From NCBI GenBank assembly GCA_910585465.1, contig CAJUEW010000006.1, positions 1-64,000 on the forward strand: a stretch of DNA of 64,000 bases, given 5' to 3'. Shown piece by piece: positions 15,307 through 22,741 of this stretch; position 1 is the first letter of the stretch; every line of letters begins with the position of its first letter. The notes beneath the pieces were generated by a model, which saw nothing but the letters and a program-made list of their open reading frames with translations, searched no databases and was not told the DNA's origin. The DNA is from an uncultured Lachnospiraceae bacterium. GTDB taxonomy: Bacteria; Bacillota; Clostridia; Lachnospirales; Lachnospiraceae. The position numbers and the translations under genes are program-made.

Positions 15307-15335
15307 ATTATAGCACCAACTTTTTACTGCGTCAA
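15307..15335 (-). promoter_or_regulatory. Promoter of the two-gene tRNA-Leu unit
   Basis: -35 TTGACG (15335-15330), 17-bp spacer, -10 TATAAT (15312-15307), read leftward about 35 bp before the tRNA. Confidence 0.85.
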
Positions 15336-15459
15336 TATCTTTTTATAATTTTTTATAATAAAATTAAGAGTACAGAACTTCCTCCTCTGTTTCAGCCTGA
15401 GGTAATCCATACAGTATTCTGTTAAAAAAGATACCAGTCTTTAATTTTTTTTGCTTTTA

Positions 15460-15581
15460 TGGTATAATATCGGTAGATATTATACCTGCGCCGGTTCGAT
15501 GCCACGCAAAGCGGGGCCAAATACCGAACGAACCGTGCGCATCCCCCGGAGGGGTACCATGGCCGGAGGACATGGTATAAT
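15460..15581 (+). repeat. Dispersed 122-bp repeat, copy A
   Basis: Matches copy B (7339-7460, opposite strand) at 114/122. It begins with hairpin GGTATAATATC-GGTA-GATATTATACC and ends with TGGTATAAT. Two of the eight differences between copies face each other in the same stem (A/A here, G/C in copy B). The copy separates two tRNA-Leu transcription units. Each TGGTATAAT is also a good extended -10 sequence. Confidence 0.9.
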
Positions 15582-15651
15582 ATATAATAAAAACAGCGGC
15601 ATCTCAAACGATACCGCCAATTTCTCTTTGTACGAACTCTGCACTGTAAAG

Positions 15652-15683
15652 CCGAATCCGTCTCCTTTTGGAGCCGGATTCGG
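15652..15683 (-). terminator. Probable terminator of the third tRNA-Leu
   Basis: CCGAATCCG-T-CTCC and GGAG-C-CGGATTCGG form a 13-bp stem with a TTTT loop. On the minus strand it is followed only by CTTTAC, so it is weak or may need the stem alone. Confidence 0.6.
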
Positions 15684-15697
15684 AGCATATAATTCCC

Positions 15698-15782
15698 TGC
15701 GGAAGAAGGGACTTGAACCCTCACGAGCGTAACGCTCACAAGAACCTGAATCTTGCTCGTCTGCCAATTCCGACACTTCCGC
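15698..15782 (-). tRNA. tRNA-Leu (anticodon CAG), second copy
   Basis: 85 nt, identical to 15066-15150 across the whole tRNA. It is a separate transcription unit with its own promoter upstream. CCA is not encoded. Confidence 0.97.
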
Positions 15783-15801
15783 ATCACATACTACGGTTGT
15801 A

Positions 15802-15830
15802 ATCATACCTCATTTTGACGAAATTGTCAA
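15802..15830 (-). promoter_or_regulatory. Promoter of the third tRNA-Leu
   Basis: -35 TTGACA (15830-15825), 17-bp spacer, -10 TATGAT (15807-15802). Confidence 0.82.
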
Positions 15831-15937
15831 ATATTTCTAAAATGTATTTGAAAAAATGCTCTCCGTAGATTCTATTTATGCCCTGTTTCAAAGTATCATT
15901 TAGTCAAACACCCGTTGTCGAAAGGAAGGTATAAAAA

Positions 15938-16258
15938 ATGGATTATCATGCATTAGGAAGAAGGATTCGTGAGGAACGTCTGAGACTGAATCTTACTCAG
16001 GAGAAACTGGCAGAGGAAGTCGGGGTATCCACCGCTTATATCGGACAGATTGAAAGAGGTGAGAGAAGCCTGACTTTGGACAAACTCGTAAAAGTTGTAA
16101 ACCGTCTTGGTGTCACTATTGATTTCCTGTTAGCTGATTATGTCGTTGCCACCGATGACACAAGCATTAATCTGCTGATCCAGCTTATGCACAACCGCAC
16201 AGCAGAAGAAAAGGCTCTGGCAATTAATCTTCTGAAGGTATTGTTTGCAGACAAGTAA
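15938..16258 (+). CDS. XRE-family transcriptional regulator
   Basis: A 106-aa protein: HTH at residues 6-60 (IREERLRLNLTQEKLAEEVGVSTAYIGQIERGERSLTLDKLVKVVNRLGV) followed by a short helical tail. It is the common small chromosomal XRE type of Lachnospiraceae rather than a phage repressor. AAAGGAAGG precedes ATG 15938. It stands alone between the tRNA cluster and a strong terminator, and no target operator is visible nearby. Confidence 0.85.
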   Translation: MDYHALGRRIREERLRLNLTQEKLAEEVGVSTAYIGQIERGERSLTLDKLVKVVNRLGVTIDFLLADYVVATDDTSINLLIQLMHNRTAEEKALAINLLKVLFADK

Positions 16259-16266
16259 GCTTAAAA

Positions 16267-16341
16267 GGGCTATTGTAAAATGTAATCTGCATCGTATTTT
16301 CCCAACCCTGCAGACCGCATTTTGGCAATAGCCCGTTTTTT
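16267..16341. terminator. Long-armed bidirectional terminator
   Basis: GGGCTATTG (16267-16275) and CAATAGCCC (16326-16334), extended by AAAATG/CATTTT, followed by GT7 on the plus strand and TTTT on the minus strand. It separates the HTH gene from the convergent GTPase gene. Confidence 0.85.
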
Positions 16342-17279
16342 TAAAAATATACCAGCTCCTCTTCCGGTTTCCGGCCACTCTTAATACTCGTGGAGTGAAG
16401 AACGATTCCTTCCTCTCCGCTGTATTCTTCCCGCTTCTCCACATAAGCTTTCGCAGTGACGGAAATCCATTGTCTGGATTTTAACCGATCCACATAGGAC
16501 GATTTGCAGAGAAATCCGATAAACGCCGTATCATCGGCACAGCAGGTCATTGCCATTCTCCCCGGCACAAAGTACCCCTGGGGAAGACGTTTATTAATAT
16601 ACACCATACCGGTAAACTTCAATGTCCTGCCGTCATATTTCTCCGGATGATCCATAGCGTCAATATACCAGATCCCATAATCAGCATCTGCAATTTCAAT
16701 CACATCTGCATTGATGTCAAAGGGCATCTCTTCCTCAAATTGAAGCTGCTCTCCATTCTCCTTCTCAAAGACCACCTGCGCCTTCGGATTCACTGCGCGC
16801 ATATTTCTTTTGTAGGTGGCTGCGGGAGTCTCATCCGTACTTCTGTTAAAGAGAATCAGGTCTGAGTCCTTGGCCATCTCCATAAACAGGGACTTCATAT
16901 TTTTCAAATACACGTCAAAGGTGGAGGCATCCACTGTTGTGATCACCTGCGCCACAAACCAGCCTTTCGGCATATACATATCCCTCAGCTCATCCAGTCC
17001 CCACATACAGTTGTATTCCAGCACAATCTGAGTGGGTTTATACTTTTTCTGGCATTCCGTCAGAAACATTTCATTCAGCTCACTCTTATCCTCCAGCATA
17101 ACCAGCGTGGCATTGGCCTTTTTCAATACCTCTTCGTCATACTCTTCGATTCCCTCCTCGCAGGCAATGACCAGATTGCGCTCCCCTCCGGAAAAATACT
17201 CATCCGACAAAGTTTCCAGTACAAACCGGGTCTTGCCGCTCTCAAGAAATCCATGAACCACAAATACAGGAATTTTCAT
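16341..17279 (-). CDS. COG0523-related P-loop protein with YcgQ-like C-terminus
   Basis: A 312-aa protein. Walker A is GFLESGKT (10-17), as in COG0523 metal-chaperone GTPases, but the CxCC metal motif of that family is absent. The last 110 residues (TLKFTGMVYINKRLPQGYFVPGRMAMTCCADDTAFIGFLC) resemble the C-terminal domain of the TIGR03943/YcgQ family, which in Bacillus is linked to metal stress. So it reads as a fusion of a GTPase-like domain and that domain. It lies 15 bp after the canonical COG0523 gene in one leftward unit. A role in metal allocation is inferred. Confidence 0.7.
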   Translation of the reverse strand: MKIPVFVVHGFLESGKTRFVLETLSDEYFSGGERNLVIACEEGIEEYDEEVLKKANATLVMLEDKSELNEMFLTECQKKYKPTQIVLEYNCMWGLDELRDMYMPKGWFVAQVITTVDASTFDVYLKNMKSLFMEMAKDSDLILFNRSTDETPAATYKRNMRAVNPKAQVVFEKENGEQLQFEEEMPFDINADVIEIADADYGIWYIDAMDHPEKYDGRTLKFTGMVYINKRLPQGYFVPGRMAMTCCADDTAFIGFLCKSSYVDRLKSRQWISVTAKAYVEKREEYSGEEGIVLHSTSIKSGRKPEEELVYF

Positions 17280-17294
17280 TATGGCACCTACCTT

Positions 17295-18335
17295 TTACAT
17301 CAGACCAAACAGCTTTGTCAGTTCCTCTTCATTGAGATGGGAACCGATCACACAGAGACGTCCGGTATAATCGGCATCTCCCCGGCGTACCTCAAACTCC
17401 TCCGGTACCATATCAAAATGCAGCCAGGTTCCGTCTGTACATGGAACAATACCTTTGGCACGCAGAATAATACCGCAGTCATCATCGTCGGAAAGCTTCG
17501 ACAAAATCTCCCTGAGCTCCTCCTCACTGTACTTATGAGGGGTTTCTCTGCCCCAGCTGGCGAAAACCTCATCTGCATGATGATGGTGCTCATGTCCGGA
17601 GCCATGGTCATGGCAGCCGCAGGAGCAGTCGTCTCCGTGGTCATGGGAATGCTCATGGCTGTGATCATGGGAATGACCATGTTCACAGGCTTCCTCATGG
17701 TGATGAGCATGTGTCTCCAGTTCTTCCTTCCGCATCAGATCCTGATGCTGCATGGCGGCCAGAATCTGTTCCCCCTTCAGCTCATCCCACGGAGTTGTGA
17801 TAATCGTTGCCTCCGGGTTCTTTTCCTTCAGCATATTCACACAGGCATTCAGCTTTTCTTCCGACATTTTCTGTGTACGGCTGATAACAATCGTTCCGGC
17901 ATTTTCTACCTGGTTATTGAAAAATTCACCGAAATTTTTCATATACATCCGGCATTTCTGCCCGTCCACCACAGTTACGGAGCTGTTCAGCTCCACTGGC
18001 TCAGAGGCAGCCACACCCTGAACCGCCTTTGTCACATCAGACAGCTTTCCCACGCCGGACGGCTCAATTAAAATACGATCCGGGGCATAGGTCTCAATCA
18101 CCTCTTTTAAAGCTGTCCCAAAATCCCCCACCAGAGAACAGCAGATGCATCCGGAATTCATCTCCGTAATCTGCACTCCCGCCTCTTTTAAAAATCCTCC
18201 GTCAATACCAATCTCTCCGAATTCATTTTCAATCAGGACAACCTTCTCCCCCGCAAATGCTTCCTTCAGCATCTTTTTGATAAATGTGGTCTTGCCGGCC
18301 CCAAGAAAACCGGAAATAATCTCAATCTTTGTCAT
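17295..18335 (-). CDS. COG0523 (CobW/P47K) metallochaperone GTPase
   Basis: A 346-aa protein with Walker A GFLGAGKT (9-16), the metal motif CICC (63-66), a G-domain switch EPSGVGK and the C-terminal CobW domain. A His/Asp-rich stretch (209-255, HAHHHEE... HEHHHH) with an internal CSCGC would bind Zn or Ni. The family transfers metal to client proteins in a GTP-dependent way, and many members are Zur-regulated. It starts 95 bp after rplT beyond a weak hairpin. No Fur/Zur palindrome is visible there. It forms an operon with the 312-aa gene. Confidence 0.85.
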   Translation of the reverse strand: MTKIEIISGFLGAGKTTFIKKMLKEAFAGEKVVLIENEFGEIGIDGGFLKEAGVQITEMNSGCICCSLVGDFGTALKEVIETYAPDRILIEPSGVGKLSDVTKAVQGVAASEPVELNSSVTVVDGQKCRMYMKNFGEFFNNQVENAGTIVISRTQKMSEEKLNACVNMLKEKNPEATIITTPWDELKGEQILAAMQHQDLMRKEELETHAHHHEEACEHGHSHDHSHEHSHDHGDDCSCGCHDHGSGHEHHHHADEVFASWGRETPHKYSEEELREILSKLSDDDDCGIILRAKGIVPCTDGTWLHFDMVPEEFEVRRGDADYTGRLCVIGSHLNEEELTKLFGLM

Positions 18336-18370
18336 ATTCTGTCCCTTCTCTCCTTCCTATCGCATATAAT

Positions 18371-18416
18371 GAAGCCCTCGGAAGCTTACCAATATGGTAG
18401 AAATCCCAAGGGCTTT
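18371..18416 (-). terminator. Weak terminator after rplT
   Basis: AGCCCTTGG and CCGAGGGCT arms enclose a small ACCA/TGGT hairpin. It is followed by TTCATTAT, with no strict T-run, so partial read-through to the GTPase genes is possible. Confidence 0.5.
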
Positions 18417-18430
18417 TGTGCAGGTAAATC

Positions 18431-18790
18431 CTATTTATTCAGTGCGTTCTTAGCAACCTCTGCCAGAGAAGTAAAAGCAGCCGCATCGTTAACTGCCATA
18501 TCAGCGAGAATTTTTCTGTTCATCTCCACGCCTGCGGTTTTTAATCCATACATAAATTTGCTGTAGGATAAGCCGTTCATACGCGCCGCTGCGTTGATAC
18601 GCGCAATCCAAAGCTGTCTGAACTGGCGTTTTCTCTCTTTACGTCCTGCATAAGCGCTGGCCAAAGCTCTCATAACAGACTGCTTTGCAACTCTGTACTG
18701 TTTGCTCCTTGCTCCTCTGTAGCCCTTTGCAAGCTTTAATACTCTATTGTGTTTCTTTCTAGCGTTTAATCCGCCTTTAACTCTTGCCAT
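18431..18790 (-). CDS. rplT: Ribosomal protein L20
   Basis: A 119-aa protein of standard length: MARVKGGLNARKKHNRVLKLAKGYRGARSKQYRVAKQSVMRAL..., the canonical L20 sequence. It binds 23S rRNA early in 50S assembly and in Firmicutes represses its own operon through the leader. It is the last gene of infC-rpmI-rplT, 27 bp after rpmI. Confidence 0.98.
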   Translation of the reverse strand: MARVKGGLNARKKHNRVLKLAKGYRGARSKQYRVAKQSVMRALASAYAGRKERKRQFRQLWIARINAAARMNGLSYSKFMYGLKTAGVEMNRKILADMAVNDAAAFTSLAEVAKNALNK

Positions 18791-18817
18791 CTTTCTTCCT
18801 CCTTAACTATCTGAACC

Positions 18818-19015
18818 TTATAAATACGGTAAAATCTTCTTCATGCTCTTTACGTTTGTTGCATCCGTAATGGTAGCTTTCCTAAGATTTCTCTTTCTTT
18901 TCTGAGACTTTTTAGTCAGGATATGGCTCTTATAAGCTTTCATTCTTTTTAACTGGCCGGTTCCGGTCTTTTTGAAACGTTTTGCAGCTGCTCTGCTGGT
19001 TTTTACCTTTGGCAT
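18818..19015 (-). CDS. rpmI: Ribosomal protein L35
   Basis: A 65-aa basic protein, MPKVKTSRAAAKRFKKTGTG then LKRMKAYKSHILTKKSQKRK, the full canonical L35. It is part of the 50S subunit and lies between infC and rplT in the conserved order. Confidence 0.98.
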   Translation of the reverse strand: MPKVKTSRAAAKRFKKTGTGQLKRMKAYKSHILTKKSQKRKRNLRKATITDATNVKSMKKILPYL

Positions 19016-19099
19016 ATGTTTGTTCCTCCTGTAATTCTGTAATATACTCCGGATCTGCCGATCCGGCGTTAACTTATCGGCTTTTCAATAAGTAACTCT

Positions 19100-19606
19100 T
19101 TAACGCTTTTCCGTTAAAAACATAGTCATGCTGCGGCCCTCCATCTTCGGAGCCTTATCGACAACCGCTATATCCGCCATCCTTTCGGCAAATACATCCA
19201 GAATCTGTTTACTGCTCTGCACATGCGCCATCTCACGTCCGCGGAAACGAAGCGTCACTTTCACTTTGTCACCTTTCTGAATGAACTTTCTGGCTGCATT
19301 GACCTTCGTATTCAGATCGTTGTCGTCAATATTGGGAGACAGACGAACTTCTTTGATTTCGATGGTTTTCTGTTTTTTCTTTGCTTCCTTCTCTTTTCTT
19401 GCCAGCTCGTAACGGTACTTACCATAATCGATAATCTTACATACCGGCGGCTTTGCGGTAGGAGCAATCTTTACTAAATCCAGCTCAGCCTCCCTCGCCA
19501 ACTTCATTGCCTCACTGGCAGACATAATGCCTAACTGCTCTCCATCCTGGCCGATTACACGAACCTCACGATCCCGAATCTGCTCATTAATCATTAATTC
19601 GCTAAT
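19100..19606 (-). CDS. infC: Translation initiation factor IF-3, AUU start
   Basis: A 168-aa protein. N-domain INEQIRDREVRVIGQDGEQLGIMS, linker, then the C-domain KVTLRFRGREMAHVQ and PKMEGRSMTMFL. The first ATG (19594) lies 21 nt from the ribosome site GGAGG (19620-19616), too far. The in-frame ATT at 19606 lies 9 nt away. I therefore place the start at AUU, as in E. coli and Geobacillus infC, giving a four-residue extension before MINEQ. IF-3 discriminates against AUU starts, so this allows autoregulation. First gene of the operon. Confidence 0.93.
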   Translation of the reverse strand: MSELMINEQIRDREVRVIGQDGEQLGIMSASEAMKLAREAELDLVKIAPTAKPPVCKIIDYGKYRYELARKEKEAKKKQKTIEIKEVRLSPNIDDNDLNTKVNAARKFIQKGDKVKVTLRFRGREMAHVQSSKQILDVFAERMADIAVVDKAPKMEGRSMTMFLTEKR

Positions 19607-19786
19607 AACTGTACACCTCCGCGCATAAATCGGGGCAGCTTTTCTGCCCGCAAAAAAGTGGATAGAAAACTATCCACTTTAATACACAAAATAAATATGC
19701 CTTCAGCATACTGTTTTTTCCTGTATTAACCCGGGTCACCGCCTGTGCCGAGGTGAGAGTGGATACTCTTCTTTCATTTCATAACT
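19607..19786 (-). ncRNA. L20-type leader with attenuator of the infC operon
   Basis: About 180 nt of untranslated leader. An intrinsic terminator AAAGTGGATAG-TTTT-CTATCCACTTT plus T-run sits at 19680-19651. The upstream word TATCCACT (19765-19758) can pair with the terminator 5' arm and would act as antiterminator. This is the layout of the L20 leader in Firmicutes, where L20 binding stabilises termination. Confidence 0.8.
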
Positions 19787-19792
19787 CAGATT

Positions 19793-19821
19793 ATTCTATC
19801 ACAGGCGTAACCGGGTGTCAA
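19793..19821 (-). promoter_or_regulatory. infC operon promoter
   Basis: -35 TTGACA (19821-19816), 17-bp spacer, -10 TAGAAT (19798-19793). Confidence 0.85.
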
Positions 19822-19841
19822 CCATTTTTTCACAAAACTGC

Positions 19842-20012
19842 TTATATAAAACGGTTTAAATTTGCATCATACTCATAATCAATACTCCGAAGCTTCTGAA
19901 CAATCATCTCCGCATCCGCGCCTTTGTCAGCACAAAGGCTTTGGAAATCCGGATAGAAGTCACGAAGCTGAGTATTGACATAGCTTAACAGCATCATTGG
20001 ATCCTTCGGCAT
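19842..20012 (-). CDS. DUF4250-family small protein
   Basis: A 56-aa protein, MPKDPMMLLSYVNTQLRDFY then ...KLRSIDYEYDANLNRFI. It has the layout I know as DUF4250 (55-60 aa, found in Firmicutes and some other bacteria, function unknown). ATG 20012 overlaps the clpB stop as TAATG, so translation is coupled to clpB. The overlap suggests co-expression under heat-shock control. The protein is soluble, acidic and largely helical by composition. Confidence 0.85.
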   Translation of the reverse strand: MPKDPMMLLSYVNTQLRDFYPDFQSLCADKGADAEMIVQKLRSIDYEYDANLNRFI

Positions 20013-22606
20013 TATTCTGTTGCTCCTTTTGTACGGATAGTAAGTCCGTCTGTATCTCTGTCCACAATCATAACACTTCCTGCCTCCACTTGTCCAGACA
20101 GAATATATCTGGCAGCCATAGTCTCCACATATTTTTGTAGATAGCGTTTCAGGGGACGGGCTCCATAGACCGGATCATAGCCGTTTTCTGCAACATATTT
20201 CTTGGCGGTATCTGTAAGCTCCAGAAAAAGCTCTTTATCAGCCAGACGCCGGTTCAGATCCAGAACCAGCAGATCTACGATATGGCCGATATTGTCCTTT
20301 GTCAGAGGCTTAAACAGAATTGTTTCATCCAGACGGTTTAAAAATTCCGGACGGAAATGGCTCCGAAGCTCGTTCATCACCTGCGCTTCTGCCTCCGGGC
20401 GGATATCTCCATTCTGATCAATCCCCTCCAGAAGATAAGCGGAACCAATATTGGATGTCATAATCAGAATCGTGTTCTTAAAATCCACTGTTCTCCCCTG
20501 GGAATCTGTAATGCGTCCGTCATCCAGCACCTGCAGAAGCACATTGAATACATCCGGATGCGCCTTTTCCACTTCGTCAAACAGGACTACGGAATAGGGA
20601 TGTCTGCGGACCGCCTCTGTAAGCTGGCCTCCTTCTTCATATCCCACATATCCGGGAGGCGCTCCAATCAGTCTGGATACAGAGTATTTCTCCATATATT
20701 CGCTCATATCAATACGCACCATATTCTGCTCATCATCAAACAGGCTGGCTGCCAGTGTCTTTGCAAGCTCCGTCTTGCCCACGCCCGTAGGCCCAAGAAA
20801 CAGGAAGGAACCGATAGGCTTACTGGGATCCTTGATTCCGGCTTTGGAACGGATAATGGCGTCTGCCACCTTCCGCACCCCTTCGTCCTGACCGATCACT
20901 CTTTTGTGGAGCTCTTCATCCAAATGCAGCGTCTTATTACGCTCACTCTCGGTAAGCTTGGATACCGGAATGCCGGTCCAGCGGGAAATAATACGCGCAA
21001 TCTCCTCGTCGGTTACGCTTTCATGTACCAGGGAAAGATCCTGTTTCTTAATCTTTTCCTCCTCCTCAGAAAGCTGCTTCTGAAGCTGCGGCAGTCTGCC
21101 GTACTGAAGCTGGGCTGCCTTTTCCAGATCGTAATTTCTCTGGGCGGACTGGATCTGTTTGTTCACGTCCTCAATCTCTTCCCTCAGTCTGGACAGGTTT
21201 TCAACCAAATGCTTTTCGTCGTCCCACCGGGCCTTTTTATTCGTAAACTCGTCCCGAAGCTCTGCCAGTTCCCTCTGAAGCGCCGACAGACGATCCTGAC
21301 TTAAGCGATCGGTCTCTTTTTTCAGAGCCGCCTCTTCAATCTCAAGCTGCAGAACTCTTCTTCTCAGCTCATCCAGTTCTGTGGGCATGGAGTCCAGCTC
21401 TGTCTTAATCAGAGCACAGGCTTCATCTACCAGATCAATGGCCTTGTCCGGAAGGAATCTCTCGGAAATATACCTGTGTGACAGAACCGCGGCCGATACG
21501 AGCGCAGAATCTGTAATCTTGACTCCATGGAACACCTCATACCGTTCCTTCAGTCCCCGCAGAATGGATATGGTATCCTCCACGGTCGGTTCGTCCACAA
21601 GCACCTGCTGAAACCGGCGTTCAAGAGCCGCATCCTTCTCGATATACTGACGATACTCATCCAGCGTCGTCGCTCCGATACAGTGAAGCTCTCCTCTTGC
21701 CAGCAGCGGCTTTAACATATTGCCGGCATCCATGGCGCCGTCCGTCTTGCCGGCCCCCACTATTAAATGAAGCTCATCAATAAACAGAATAATCTGTCCT
21801 TCGCTCTTTCTTACTTCCTCCAGAACGGCCTTTAACCGCTCCTCAAATTCTCCGCGGTACTTGGCTCCCGCCACCAGCGCTCCCATATCCAGAGCAAATA
21901 CTTTTTTATCCTTCAGACCCTCCGGAACATCTCCCCGGACAATCCGCTGGGCAAGTCCTTCCGCGACTGCCGTCTTGCCCACTCCCGGTTCACCGATCAG
22001 AACCGGATTATTCTTTGTTTTGCGGGACAGAATACGAATAACATTCCGAATCTCCGCATCCCGGCCGATAACCGGATCCAGCTTCTGCTCTCTGGCTCGC
22101 TCCACCAGATCATAACCATATTTGTTTAATGTGTCATAGGTTGCCTCCGGATTGTCGCTGGTTACCCGCTGATTGCCCCGGACCGTAGACAATGCCTGAA
22201 GAAATCGGTCTCTGGTAATACCGTTTTCCCTGAACAGTGCTTTGACCGACGGACTTGGATGATCCAGAAGAGACAAAAACAGATGCTCCACGGAAACATA
22301 TTCATCTCCCATGCGCTTTGCCTCGTCCTCCGCGCTGATCAATGCCTTATTCAGATACTGCCCCACATAAGGCTGGCCTCCTGATACCTTTACCCTTTTA
22401 TTCAGCGCTTCCTCTGTCCTTTCTTTAAATAAAGCAGAGTCTATATCCATCTTTGCTATCAGTCTGGCTATCAGGCTTTCCTCCTGATTCAGCAGACTGT
22501 ATAGCAGGTGTTCCTGCTCAATCTCCTGATTTCCATATTCCAGAGCTATCTTCTCCAGATTATTGACTGCCTGAACGGATTTCTGCGTAAATTTCTGAAA
22601 ATTCAT
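20012..22606 (-). CDS. clpB: ClpB disaggregase
   Basis: An 864-aa Hsp100 of normal length. ATG 22606 is preferred (GAGGAGG upstream); the longer frame to 22741 runs through the promoter. N-domain with two Clp repeats, AAA1 with GEPGVGKTAVAEG and LFIDELHLIVGAG, the M-domain coiled coil (about 390-520) and AAA2 with LGPTGVGKTELAKTLA and VVLFDEVEKAHPD. It rescues aggregated proteins with DnaK. Promoter carries a CIRCE. A DUF4250 gene overlaps its stop. Confidence 0.97.
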   Translation of the reverse strand: MNFQKFTQKSVQAVNNLEKIALEYGNQEIEQEHLLYSLLNQEESLIARLIAKMDIDSALFKERTEEALNKRVKVSGGQPYVGQYLNKALISAEDEAKRMGDEYVSVEHLFLSLLDHPSPSVKALFRENGITRDRFLQALSTVRGNQRVTSDNPEATYDTLNKYGYDLVERAREQKLDPVIGRDAEIRNVIRILSRKTKNNPVLIGEPGVGKTAVAEGLAQRIVRGDVPEGLKDKKVFALDMGALVAGAKYRGEFEERLKAVLEEVRKSEGQIILFIDELHLIVGAGKTDGAMDAGNMLKPLLARGELHCIGATTLDEYRQYIEKDAALERRFQQVLVDEPTVEDTISILRGLKERYEVFHGVKITDSALVSAAVLSHRYISERFLPDKAIDLVDEACALIKTELDSMPTELDELRRRVLQLEIEEAALKKETDRLSQDRLSALQRELAELRDEFTNKKARWDDEKHLVENLSRLREEIEDVNKQIQSAQRNYDLEKAAQLQYGRLPQLQKQLSEEEEKIKKQDLSLVHESVTDEEIARIISRWTGIPVSKLTESERNKTLHLDEELHKRVIGQDEGVRKVADAIIRSKAGIKDPSKPIGSFLFLGPTGVGKTELAKTLAASLFDDEQNMVRIDMSEYMEKYSVSRLIGAPPGYVGYEEGGQLTEAVRRHPYSVVLFDEVEKAHPDVFNVLLQVLDDGRITDSQGRTVDFKNTILIMTSNIGSAYLLEGIDQNGDIRPEAEAQVMNELRSHFRPEFLNRLDETILFKPLTKDNIGHIVDLLVLDLNRRLADKELFLELTDTAKKYVAENGYDPVYGARPLKRYLQKYVETMAARYILSGQVEAGSVMIVDRDTDGLTIRTKGATE

Positions 22607-22655
22607 ATACGCCCTCCTCTCAACTGCTGTTGTATTTTTTATTTGTTCTATACGG

Positions 22656-22698
22656 ACTATAACACGCATTGTTAGCAGTGTCAAGAGTCGAGTGCTAA
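22656..22698 (-). promoter_or_regulatory. clpB promoter overlapped by a CIRCE-like element
   Basis: -35 TTGACA (22684-22679), 17-bp spacer, -10 TATAGT (22661-22656). The CIRCE TTAGCAGTG-N9-GAGTGCTAA (22672-22698) covers the -35. One arm is perfect and the other has two changes (AGTG for ACTC). Confidence 0.85.
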
Positions 22699-22741
22699 TT
22701 TCATTATAAAATTTATAAAAATAATTAAAACACAAAAACAT

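Noticed and set aside
15451..15732. 93-aa frame through repeat copy A
   Set aside because: It runs through the repeat, a terminator-like hairpin and into the antisense of a tRNA; not a plausible gene.
22607..22741. N-terminal extension of clpB to 22741
   Set aside because: That segment holds the -35, -10 and CIRCE; ATG 22606 has a strong GAGGAGG site and gives the normal ClpB N-terminus.
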